Position numbers and translations under genes: made by a program. Positions 6,958 through 14,133 of a stretch of DNA of 18,331 nt are shown here, piece after piece. The stretch lies in assembly GCA_030530185.1 (NCBI GenBank), contig JAUMVL010000010.1, forward strand, positions 1 through 18,331. The letters are read 5' to 3'. The notes under the pieces were generated by a model, which saw nothing but the letters and a program-made list of their open reading frames with translations, was not told the DNA's origin and searched no databases. Source of the stretch: Clostridia bacterium. Its GTDB lineage: Bacteria > Bacillota > Clostridia > Christensenellales > CAG-138. Numbering within the stretch: the stretch's first letter is position 1; every line of letters starts with the position of its first letter.

Positions 6958-8594
6958 ACCGGCGCCATGCCGATATAGACATGCCCCTCGGTGATCAGCG
7001 GACGCATGTAGCGGTAGAAGAAGGTCAAAAGGATTGCGCGGATGTGCGCGCCGTCCTGGTCGGCATCCGCCAGGATAATGATCTTGTTGTATTTCAGACT
7101 CGAGATGTCGAAATCGTCGCCGATGCCCGTGCCGAGCGCCGTGATGATGGAGCGGAACTCCTCGTTTTGCAGCACCTGCTCGAGGCGCTTTTTTTCGACG
7201 TTCAGCGGTTTGCCACGCAGCGGCAGAATCGCCTGAAACTTCCGGTCGCGACCCTGCTTGGCGCTGCCGCCTGCCGAGTCGCCTTCGACGATGAACAGCT
7301 CGTTTTGCGAATAGTCTCTGCCCGTGCAGCTGGACAGTTTTCCGACCAAAGGCGCATTTTCCAGCTTGCTCTTTTCACGCGCGGTCTCCTTGGCCTTGCG
7401 GGCGGCGTTGCGCGCCTTGGCAGCCTTGACGGCCTTGTCGGCAAGCTGATTGGCGACGGCGGTATTCTTCAGGTTTTCGAGCCAGACCGAAAGCTGCTGC
7501 GTCACGACGGTTTCGACGGCGGGCCGCGCCTCGGTGTTGCCGAGCTTCGTCTTGGTCTGTCCCTCGAACTGGATGTTGCGCATCTTCAGCGACAGCACGG
7601 CGGTCATGCCCTCGCGGAAATCCTCGCCCGCAAGCGACGCGTCCTTGTCCTTTAAGGCGCCGACCTTTCGGCAATAGTCGTTCATGACCTTGGTCAAAGC
7701 GGCTTTGAAGCCGGTTTCGTGCGTTCCGCCCTCGGTCGTCGGAATGTTGTTGACATACGAAGCGATCGTTTCGGAATAACCGTCGTTGTGCAGGATCGCA
7801 ACCTCGACCTTGATCCCGTTGGATTCGCCGGAAAAGTGGATCGGCGGGTCGTACAGCGCGGTCTTGTCCTCCTGAATGTAGCGGACAAAATCGGAAAGGC
7901 CGCCTTCGTAGCAAAACTCGTTGTGCTTCGATTTGCCCCATTCGCGGTTGTCGTCGAGCGTCAGCCTGACGCCGCGGTTGAGGTACGCGAGCTCCCGAAG
8001 CCGCTTCATAATGACCGCATACTGCATATCGATCGTTTCAAACACGCGGTCGTCGGGCAAAAACGTCACGATCGTGCCCTGCTTGCGCGTGCGGCCGGTT
8101 TCGGTCAGCGGATATTTCGGCTTGCCGGAGACAATCTTGCCTTCGGCGTTTTCCTCGCTCGAAAATTCGATTTTATAAGCGCGGTTCTCGTGGAACACTT
8201 CGACCGTGACCCAGCGCGAAAGTGCGTTGACAACGGATGCGCCGACGCCGTGCAAGCCGCCGGAGTAGCCGTAGGCGTCGTTGCCGAACTTGCCGCCGGC
8301 GTGCAGCTGCGTAAACACGACTTCGACGCCGGAAACGCCGAGCTTTTCGTGAATGCCGGTCGGGATGCCGCGGCCGTTGTCGGACACGGTGACGCTTTTG
8401 TCGCGGTTCAGCGTAACATTGATTTCATTTGCATAGCCGTTCGCCGCCTCGTCGATCGAGTTGTCCACGATCTCCCAGAGCATGTGGTGCAGACCGGGCA
8501 GGCCTGTCGATCCGATGTACATGCCGGGACGCATCCGGACGGCATCGAGCCCCTCCATCACGGTAATATTGCGAACGGAATATTCTTCAGACAT
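6939..8594 (-). pseudogene. parE: Type IIA topoisomerase subunit B (ParE/GyrB), N-terminal 551 residues of a frameshifted gene
   Basis: This is the ATPase and most of the TOPRIM part of the B subunit that pairs with the downstream A subunit. The GHKL ATPase motifs are EIVDNSIDEA (41-50), SDNGRGIP (71-78) and SGGLHGVGAS (111-120). The transducer domain follows, then TOPRIM with EGDSAGGSAKQGR (437-449) and LADADQDGAHIR (508-519). Reading proceeds normally to GHVYIGMAP (537-545) and then shifts into VTTTRR and a TGA at 6941-6939. The expected continuation, a PLYKV-like stretch of about 14 residues, is missing, and the homologous protein resumes in another frame at YDDAALK (6957 onward). The ATG at 8594 follows AGGAGGA (8605-8599); upstream in-frame codons to 8651 overlap the promoter and are rejected. 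This is either a genuinely inactivated gene or a sequencing or assembly error. ParE is preferred to GyrB only because of its partner. Confidence 0.85.
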
Positions 8595-8659
8595 AGGTTC
8601 CTCCTGTGAAATGCGTGCGTATCGGACCGGATCATACAAGCCCCGCCGCATAGCAGTTT

Positions 8660-8668
8660 ATTATACCA
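8660..8668 (-). promoter_or_regulatory. Extended -10 promoter for parE-parC-xylB
   Basis: On the minus strand TGGTATAAT (8668-8660) is a perfect extended -10 element (TGn followed by the TATAAT consensus). The base pairs around 8683-8688, where a -35 box would lie at 17-bp spacing, read CGACGA and match poorly, as is common when the extended -10 is present. Transcription should start near 8653, leaving about 59 nt before the ATG at 8594. Confidence 0.7.
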
Positions 8669-8773
8669 CAACATCTTGTAGTTCGTCGCAAAAACGGCCA
8701 CGGTTTTACCGTTTATTCATAAATTGGAAGAGAAAGCGGTGTATATGGCCTGAAAAAAGATTGAAAAGAGTTT

Positions 8774-8810
8774 CCGCAAACGGTCTGTACAATTGCCGCA
8801 AACGGTCTGT
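8774..8810 (+). repeat. Two direct copies of a 15-bp motif, 22-bp period
   Basis: CCGCAAACGGTCTGT occurs exactly at 8774-8788 and again at 8796-8810, with 7 unrelated bases between. The 22-bp repeat distance is about two DNA helical turns, so both copies face the same side of the helix. The core CCG-CAAA-CGG is itself a short inverted repeat. The inverse half, CCGTTTGC, recurs at 8850-8857, just upstream of the rsmH -35 box, and a looser CGCAAAAACGG lies at 8687-8697 near the parE promoter. It could be an operator for one or both divergent promoters, or the end of a small dispersed repeat element. The protein that would bind it is unknown. Confidence 0.75.
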
Positions 8811-8866
8811 CCCCTTATGGACGGCCGGAATTCATGGAAGTTTTTCATTCCGTTTGCATTTGATGG

Positions 8867-8895
8867 ATGACAAAGCGCAAATTTGGGTGTATAAT
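8867..8895 (+). promoter_or_regulatory. Promoter of the dcw (division/cell wall) operon
   Basis: ATGACA (8867-8872, 5 of 6 matches to TTGACA) is followed after exactly 17 bp by TATAAT (8890-8895, 6 of 6). Transcription would start near 8902, giving a leader of about 44 nt for rsmH. No other promoter of similar quality is seen before murA, so this probably drives the whole cluster. Confidence 0.85.
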
Positions 8896-8922
8896 ACACG
8901 CTGTAATAATGTTGAACTATAC

Positions 8923-8937
8923 CCTTTCGGGGAAAGG
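8923..8937 (+). promoter_or_regulatory. Hairpin covering the rsmH Shine-Dalgarno
   Basis: CCTTTC (8923-8928) pairs exactly with GAAAGG (8932-8937) around a GGG loop. The 3' arm contains most of the rsmH ribosome binding site AAAGGAG (8933-8939), 6 nt before the ATG at 8946. Such a stem could damp initiation at the first gene of the operon. The pairing is visible; the regulatory effect is inferred. Confidence 0.5.
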
Positions 8938-8945
8938 AGCGTTTC

Positions 8946-9911
8946 ATGCCGGATTCCGACACGATTTATCATGTTCCGATCATGGTGAACGAGGTGCTTG
9001 CCCTGCTCGAGCCCGGGCGCGGCGGGATCTATGTGGACGGAACGCTCGGCGGCGGCGGACATGCGGAGGCGGTTCTTTCGGCGCTTCCCGCGTCCGGCAG
9101 GCTCTATGGCATCGACCGTGACGACGAGGCGCTATCGGCGGCGTCGAAGCGGCTCGCGCCGTTCGGGGATCGCTTTACCGCGATCAAGGGGAACTTTTTC
9201 GACATGAAGCGGCTGCTGCAATGCCGCGGCGTGGAGCGCGCAGACGGGATCCTGCTCGACCTTGGCGTTTCGTCCCACCAGCTCGACGCGGAGGAGCGTG
9301 GGTTTTCGTATAAGTACGAGGCGCCGCTGGACATGCGCATGGACCAAACCGCGCCGCTGACGGCGTACACGGTCGTGAATACATGGCCAAAGGACGAGCT
9401 TCGGCACATCTTTTCCGAATACGGAGAGGAGCGGTTCTCACAGCGGATTGCCGAGCGGATCGATATGATGCGGCAAAAGCATCCGATCGAAACGACGACG
9501 GAGCTTGCCGCGATCGTGAAAGAAGCGATTCCGGCCAAGTTTCGCAACGAGCCGCAGCATCCCGCGCGGCGTGTGTTTCAGGCGATTCGCATCGCGGTCA
9601 ACGGCGAGCTGGACGGGCTGAACGATGCGATTGTGTCCGCACACGATCTTTTGAATCCCGGCGGGCGGCTTGTGATTCTGACGTTTCATTCGCTCGAGGA
9701 TCGGATCGTCAAGAACGCATTCCGCACGTTTGAAAACCCGTGCACCTGCCCGAAGTCCGCGCCGGTGTGTATCTGCGGGAAAAAGCCGACGGCGCGAGTT
9801 TTAACGCGGCACCCGATCACGGCAAGTGAAGCGGAACAACAGAAGAACACGCGTTCGACCCCGGCAAAGCTCCGCGCGATCGAACGCATGATGGATCGAA
9901 CGAACGCATAG
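8946..9911 (+). CDS. rsmH: 16S rRNA (cytosine(1402)-N(4))-methyltransferase RsmH
   Basis: A 321-residue RsmH (MraW), which uses S-adenosylmethionine to methylate N4 of C1402 in the 16S rRNA decoding centre. The start region reads YHVPIMVNEVL (8-18). The SAM-binding loop is VDGTLGGGGHAEA (30-42), followed by YGIDRDDEAL (54-63), the catalytic-region LLDLGVSSHQLD (103-114), RGFSYKYEAPLDMRMD (118-133), and ILTFHSLEDRIVK (244-256). A C-terminal CxC-x6-CxC cysteine cluster (C266, C268, C275, C277) is seen in many Gram-positive RsmH proteins. The ATG at 8946 follows AAAGGAG. It is the first gene of the dcw operon, a place usually taken by mraZ, which is missing. A 50-bp gap with a hairpin separates it from ftsL. 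Confidence 0.97.
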   Translation: MPDSDTIYHVPIMVNEVLALLEPGRGGIYVDGTLGGGGHAEAVLSALPASGRLYGIDRDDEALSAASKRLAPFGDRFTAIKGNFFDMKRLLQCRGVERADGILLDLGVSSHQLDAEERGFSYKYEAPLDMRMDQTAPLTAYTVVNTWPKDELRHIFSEYGEERFSQRIAERIDMMRQKHPIETTTELAAIVKEAIPAKFRNEPQHPARRVFQAIRIAVNGELDGLNDAIVSAHDLLNPGGRLVILTFHSLEDRIVKNAFRTFENPCTCPKSAPVCICGKKPTARVLTRHPITASEAEQQKNTRSTPAKLRAIERMMDRTNA

Positions 9912-9919
9912 TCTTTATG

Positions 9920-9938
9920 GGACGCTCCGAAGGCGTCC
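9920..9938 (+). other. Small GC hairpin between rsmH and ftsL
   Basis: GGACGC (9920-9925) pairs with GCGTCC (9933-9938) around a 7-nt loop. A-rich, not T-rich, sequence follows, so it is not an intrinsic terminator. It might slow ribosomes or nucleases between the two cistrons, but no function is shown. Confidence 0.35.
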
Positions 9939-9961
9939 GAACCAAAAGAGAGTAAACGGAA

Positions 9962-10405
9962 ATGGAAGTCAAATTCGACAACGGAAAACATAAGATCGCC
10001 AACCCGACGACGCAGGTCTATCGCCCGACGCGCCGTGGGGACGAACGCATCGTTTCGGAGGATACGCCGATTCCGGTGCGCGCGCGCCCCGATGAGGAGC
10101 CGCAGGCGATTTCGCTGCTGCGATCCGAGGTGCGGTTGTCCGATCTGTCGAAGGTCATGGTTTTGATTTCGGTGTTTCTGATTGCGCTGACTGCGCTGAT
10201 CTCGCTGTTCGGATCGGCGGAATACGCGCGCATTACTTCGGAGATTGCGACGGTCGACTCGGATATCGAAAACTATCAGCAGCAGATTTCGCAGGTGAGA
10301 AAGACGCAGAGCTCGATGAACGATTACCGTTCGATCTACGACGCCTGCGTCGAGCGCGGCATGCAGATGGTATGGGAGCCGGACGTGTTCTCCGGCAATC
10401 CGTAA
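9962..10405 (+). CDS. ftsL: Septum formation initiator / FtsL-like protein
   Basis: A 147-residue bitopic membrane protein in the FtsL position of the dcw cluster. The N-terminal cytoplasmic part (about 1-62) is charged. It is followed by one membrane segment (about 64-84, VMVLISVFLIALTALISLFG) and an extracytoplasmic helix rich in Ile, Ser and Gln (about 88-120) that could form the short coiled coil expected of FtsL. FtsL pairs with DivIC/FtsB and FtsQ/DivIB and helps activate FtsW and the division PBP. Sequence in this family is poorly conserved, so the call rests on topology, size and position between rsmH and the PBP gene. The ribosome site is weak (AGAGAG at 9947-9952, 9 nt before the ATG), so translation may be coupled or low. 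The C-terminus is short after the coiled coil. Confidence 0.8.
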   Translation: MEVKFDNGKHKIANPTTQVYRPTRRGDERIVSEDTPIPVRARPDEEPQAISLLRSEVRLSDLSKVMVLISVFLIALTALISLFGSAEYARITSEIATVDSDIENYQQQISQVRKTQSSMNDYRSIYDACVERGMQMVWEPDVFSGNP

Positions 10406-10422
10406 CGGTGGGAACGATCGGA

Positions 10423-12684
10423 ATGGCACAACGCAAAAATACGGGCAAGCCGAGGCTTTCGATTGCCCGCAGACAACTGCATAGACCGCGTATGTCGGCA
10501 TCCAAGGCCAAGCTGCTGTTTGCGCTTGCCGCCGCGATGCTTGCTTTTGTCATGCTGATCGTTCAGCTGTTCACCGTGTCGGTTATCCGCGGTGAATACT
10601 GGACCAAGAAAGCGATGGCGCAGTGGTCGCGCACCACCTATCTCAAAGCCGATCGCGGACGCATCACGGATCGCGACGGCACGGTGCTCGCCTCGTCCTA
10701 TACGACGTATCAGGTCTGCGTCAACCCGCAGAACATTCAGCTTGACGACCGCGAACGTATTGCGTATATCCTTTCGACGTACCTCGACATGGACTATGAC
10801 GTCGTGCTGGCCAAGATGAGCAAGACGCGCATCCGCATCGACAGCGACGGCAACCAGACCGCGACGCTTCTGTCACAGGTGAAGATCAAGGATCAGGTCG
10901 ATAAGGAAGTCATTTCGCAGCTGAACGCAATGCAGCTCGGTACCGGCGTGAGCTATTATGCCGACGTTAAGCGCGATTATCCGGAAAGCGGTTATTACGG
11001 GCAGCTGCTCGGCTTCACAAATGTCGACGGCGACGGACAGACCGGCGTGGAACTGACCTACAACAAGTACCTTGCCGGTACGGACGGCTATATCAAGACC
11101 GATACCGATCGAGACAACAATCCGGTTCCGGGCGGCGAGGAGGAATACATCCTGCCGATTTCGGGCGGCAACGTCACGCTGACGACGAATACCGGATTGC
11201 AGGCAATTTTGGAGAATGCGCTTCAGGAGGCCTGCACGGTCAACAATGCGGCGACCGCATACGGAATTCTGTTAAGTCCCAAAACCGGGGAGATTTTTGC
11301 CGAGGGCAGCTATCCGACGTTTGAATCCTCGAACCCGCCGCGTTCCGACGCAAAGACGCTGCTCGAACTGCCCAAAAACCGCATCGTGACCGATACGTAC
11401 GAGCCCGGCTCGACGTTCAAGGTCATCACGCTTGCGTCCGCGCTCGAGACCGGTGCCATCACGACGGGGTCGTCGTTCAATTGCAGCGGGTCGCTGACCG
11501 TGAAGGGCGAGAAGATCAAGTGCTGGCGCAGCGGCGGGCATGGCCGTGAAACGCTTGCAGAGGCCGTGGCAAACAGCTGCAACCCGGCGTTTATGTCGAT
11601 GGCGCTGCGGATGGGCCTCGATACGTTTTACGAGTATATTTATAAATTCGGCTTCAATACGCCGACCGGTAGCGGCATCATGGGTGAGACGAGCGGTACG
11701 GTTACGCACAAGAAATACGTGCGGGATGCCGATCTTGCCCGCATCGGCTTCGGACAAAGCATCTCGTGCACCGGCATGCAGCTGGCAATGGCGTTTACGG
11801 CCGCGATCAACGGCGGAGAGCTGTTAAAGCCGTACATCGTTGAGGAGATTACCGACAACGACGGCAACGTGCTGCTCAAAAATCAGCGCGAGGTCGTCAC
11901 ACGCGTGATTTCGCCTGCGACATCGTCGCTGGTACGCACGCTTTTGCAGAATGTCGTCGAAAACGGCAGCGGCAGGAACGCGCAGGTCTACGGATACTCG
12001 GTCGGCGGCAAGACCGGCACGTCGCAGAAGTACAACGAGGACGGATCGGTGTCTTCGACGCGCCTGATCGCGTCGTTCATCGGATTTGCGCCGGTCAACG
12101 ATCCGGAGTTCGTTTGCCTGATTGTCGTCGACGAACCGCAGGTGCCGTCGGTATACGGCAGCACGGTGGCGGCGCCGTTTGTGCAGGAGGTTCTTGCTTC
12201 TTCGCTGTCGCTGATGGGCGTTACGCCGGATAAGACGAACCAGTCCTCGGTTGTTCCGAACGTCACGGGAATGACCGTGGAAGAGGCGGTGCGCACGCTG
12301 CGCAGCGACGGACTGACCGCCACGTATCTTGAAGCGGAAAACAACTCGGTTGTCACCGCGCAGGTGCCGCGCGCGAACGTTACGGTCGTACACGGCAGCA
12401 ATGTCATTTTGTATTCGAACGGGTACTCCTTCTACAACAGCGATTCGGAGGAGGAAGTCGAAATGGTGAAGGTCCCGGATGTGGTGAACAAGGGACTGGA
12501 GGATCGCATCATGGCGCGTGACCGGCTCGAAAAAGCGGGACTCGTGATGGATTACGATCCGGAAAATTGTATCGGCTATGCGTACGCGCAGTCGTACGAG
12601 CCGGGAACGGAAGTTCCGGTCGGTACCGTTGTGCATGTGGACTTTGCCGAAAAGGGCAGCAGCACCGCCGGAAACGAAGACTAA
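10423..12684 (+). CDS. ftsI: Class B penicillin-binding protein with two PASTA domains (FtsI/PBP2B/SpoVD type)
   Basis: A 753-residue monofunctional transpeptidase that cross-links peptidoglycan, anchored by one N-terminal membrane segment (about 29-52) after a basic cytoplasmic tail. The non-catalytic dimerisation domain begins with KADRGRITDRDGTVLASS (75-92). The transpeptidase motifs are all present: STFK (Ser330, Lys333), SCN (385-387) and KTGT (530-533). Two PASTA domains follow (about 608-667, VVPNVTGMTVEEAV; and 681-743, VKVPDVVNKGLED), which usually sense muropeptide or lipid II. Two PASTA repeats resemble B. subtilis PBP2B more than the single-repeat SpoVD. Only one such gene lies here, so it is probably the division PBP. 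The chosen ATG at 10423 is 17 bp after ftsL and follows GGTGGGA. An in-frame start at 10372 would overlap ftsL and lacks support. Confidence 0.9.
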   Translation: MAQRKNTGKPRLSIARRQLHRPRMSASKAKLLFALAAAMLAFVMLIVQLFTVSVIRGEYWTKKAMAQWSRTTYLKADRGRITDRDGTVLASSYTTYQVCVNPQNIQLDDRERIAYILSTYLDMDYDVVLAKMSKTRIRIDSDGNQTATLLSQVKIKDQVDKEVISQLNAMQLGTGVSYYADVKRDYPESGYYGQLLGFTNVDGDGQTGVELTYNKYLAGTDGYIKTDTDRDNNPVPGGEEEYILPISGGNVTLTTNTGLQAILENALQEACTVNNAATAYGILLSPKTGEIFAEGSYPTFESSNPPRSDAKTLLELPKNRIVTDTYEPGSTFKVITLASALETGAITTGSSFNCSGSLTVKGEKIKCWRSGGHGRETLAEAVANSCNPAFMSMALRMGLDTFYEYIYKFGFNTPTGSGIMGETSGTVTHKKYVRDADLARIGFGQSISCTGMQLAMAFTAAINGGELLKPYIVEEITDNDGNVLLKNQREVVTRVISPATSSLVRTLLQNVVENGSGRNAQVYGYSVGGKTGTSQKYNEDGSVSSTRLIASFIGFAPVNDPEFVCLIVVDEPQVPSVYGSTVAAPFVQEVLASSLSLMGVTPDKTNQSSVVPNVTGMTVEEAVRTLRSDGLTATYLEAENNSVVTAQVPRANVTVVHGSNVILYSNGYSFYNSDSEEEVEMVKVPDVVNKGLEDRIMARDRLEKAGLVMDYDPENCIGYAYAQSYEPGTEVPVGTVVHVDFAEKGSSTAGNED

Positions 12685-12693
12685 GGGGGAAGC

Positions 12694-14127
12694 ATGAAAC
12701 TGTCGAAAATAGCGGAGGAGCTTGGAATTGCGTTTTCCGAGGAGGACGTGGAGATCACCTCCGTTACGTATGATTCGCGGCACGTACAGGCGGGCAGCCT
12801 GTTCTGCTGCCTCGTCGGACTGGTTTCCGACGGACATACCTTTGCGGCGCAGGCTGTGGACAAGGGGGCAGTTGCGCTGCTTGTCGAGCGGCGGCTGCCG
12901 ATTGCAGTGCCGCAGCTTGTCGTATCGAACGGCCGGCGCGCGATGGCGCTGGCTGCCGCATGCTGCTACGGCCATCCGGAGCGGGAAATGACGATGCTCG
13001 GCGTGACCGGAACGAACGGCAAGACGAGCACGACCTATATGGTCAAGTCCATTGCGGAGCATACCGGCAAAAAGGTCGGTCTGATCGGGACGATCCAGAA
13101 CATGATCGGGGATGAGATCATCGAAACCGGCCGCACGACGCCGGAGTCGGCGGACCTGTTCGCGCTGCTGCGCAAAATGGCGGACGAGGGTGTCGAGCTT
13201 TGCGTCATGGAGGTATCGAGCCATGCGCTTGCGCAGGATCGCGTCTACGGCATCCACTACCACATTGCGCTGTTCACGAATCTCACGCAGGACCACTTGG
13301 ATTACCACAAGACGTTCGACAACTACCTGAATGCGAAAAAACGTCTGTTTGGGCAATGCGACATTGCAATCATCAACCACGACGATCCGTATTCCGAGCG
13401 GATCATGGATGGATTGAGCTGCCCGATCTACACAATGGGCATCCATACACCGGCAAGCTACAATGCGTCCAACATCGATATTCAGACCTCGGGCGTGCGC
13501 TTTCTGCTCCGGACGCCGAAGGGCGAAAGCATGGTGCGGCTGCACATTTCGGGCCTGTTCTCGATTTACAACGCGATGGGAGCCGCGGCGATGATGCAGC
13601 AGGCGGGCTTTGCGCTGAAGGACATCGTTGCGGGACTGGAGGCGCTGAGCGGCGTCGCGGGGCGTCTGCAGGCTGTTGATACCGGCGACCGGCCGTTCTC
13701 GGTGTACATCGATTACGCGCATACGCCCGACGCGCTGGAAAACGTCCTGACAACCGTGCACGCTTTTGCCAAGGCGCGCGTGCTTGCGCTGTTCGGCTGC
13801 GGCGGCGACCGTGACCGCGTCAAGCGTCCGCTGATGGGTGAGATCGGCGGGCGGCATGCGGATTTTGTGATCGTCACGAGCGACAATCCGCGTTCGGAAA
13901 ATCCGGAGGCGATCATCCGAACGATCGAGGAGGGCGTCAAAAAGAGCGGAACGCCATACGTCACGATTACGAATCGACGGGAGGCGATCGAATATGCGCT
14001 GTCGCGGATGGAGCCGGACGATATCCTTGTGATCGCCGGCAAGGGACACGAAAACTATCAGGAAATCAACGGCGTCAAGTATCACTTTGACGACAAGGAA
14101 GTTGTAGAAGAACTTTTGCGGCGGTAA
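12694..14127 (+). CDS. murE: UDP-MurNAc-L-Ala-D-Glu:meso-diaminopimelate ligase
   Basis: A 477-residue Mur ligase that adds the third stem residue to UDP-MurNAc-L-Ala-D-Glu with ATP, in the cytoplasm. The N-terminal UDP-binding domain has SVTYDSRHVQAGSLF (23-37). The ATP loop is GVTGTNGKTST (103-113). TTPES (148-152), MEVSSHAL (172-179) and NLTQDHLDYH (196-205) are the substrate and metal motifs. Lys215 in NAKKRLF aligns with the carbamylated lysine. The C-terminal domain contains IDYAHTPDALE and SDNPRSENP (396-404). DNPR is the signature of enzymes that use meso-diaminopimelate, not lysine. It starts 9 bp after the PBP stop with AAGGGGGA overlapping that stop codon. A murF gene, often next in line, is absent. 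Confidence 0.96.
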   Translation: MKLSKIAEELGIAFSEEDVEITSVTYDSRHVQAGSLFCCLVGLVSDGHTFAAQAVDKGAVALLVERRLPIAVPQLVVSNGRRAMALAAACCYGHPEREMTMLGVTGTNGKTSTTYMVKSIAEHTGKKVGLIGTIQNMIGDEIIETGRTTPESADLFALLRKMADEGVELCVMEVSSHALAQDRVYGIHYHIALFTNLTQDHLDYHKTFDNYLNAKKRLFGQCDIAIINHDDPYSERIMDGLSCPIYTMGIHTPASYNASNIDIQTSGVRFLLRTPKGESMVRLHISGLFSIYNAMGAAAMMQQAGFALKDIVAGLEALSGVAGRLQAVDTGDRPFSVYIDYAHTPDALENVLTTVHAFAKARVLALFGCGGDRDRVKRPLMGEIGGRHADFVIVTSDNPRSENPEAIIRTIEEGVKKSGTPYVTITNRREAIEYALSRMEPDDILVIAGKGHENYQEINGVKYHFDDKEVVEELLRR

Positions 14128-14133
14128 CGAAGA

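Larger units (their letters stand above)
8595..8945. other. 351-bp divergent intergenic control region between parE and rsmH
   Basis: No credible gene is present here. The region holds a minus-strand extended -10 promoter for parE (8660-8668), a short inverted repeat CGGT-TTT-ACCG (8701-8711), an AT-richer stretch (about 8711-8770), and two copies of a 15-bp repeat (8774-8810). It also holds a plus-strand promoter for rsmH (8867-8895) and a hairpin over the rsmH ribosome site (8923-8937). An open frame crosses it from 8461 but only shadows parE and has no family features. No mraZ gene lies here, although mraZ commonly precedes rsmH. Confidence 0.8.

Noticed and set aside
6930..6968. Programmed frameshift in parE
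   Set aside because: No slippery heptamer or downstream pseudoknot is apparent, and a frame change alone would not supply the missing PLYKV-like residues.
6744..8609. Plus-strand open frames of about 300 codons opposite the topoisomerase B gene
   Set aside because: Same shadow pattern; the conserved ATPase and TOPRIM motifs are on the minus strand.
8774..8810. CRISPR array
   Set aside because: There are only two copies, a 7-bp spacer and no cas genes; it is a short direct repeat.
8820..8945. MraZ binding boxes before rsmH
   Set aside because: No run of GTGGG-type boxes is visible and mraZ is absent.
8461..8988. Plus-strand ORF bridging the parE-rsmH intergenic region
   Set aside because: It starts inside parE antisense, crosses both promoters and overlaps rsmH out of frame, with no family features.
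10372..10422. Upstream start for the PBP gene inside ftsL
   Set aside because: The added residues are only the ftsL end in another frame, and the ATG at 10423 has a better placed ribosome site.
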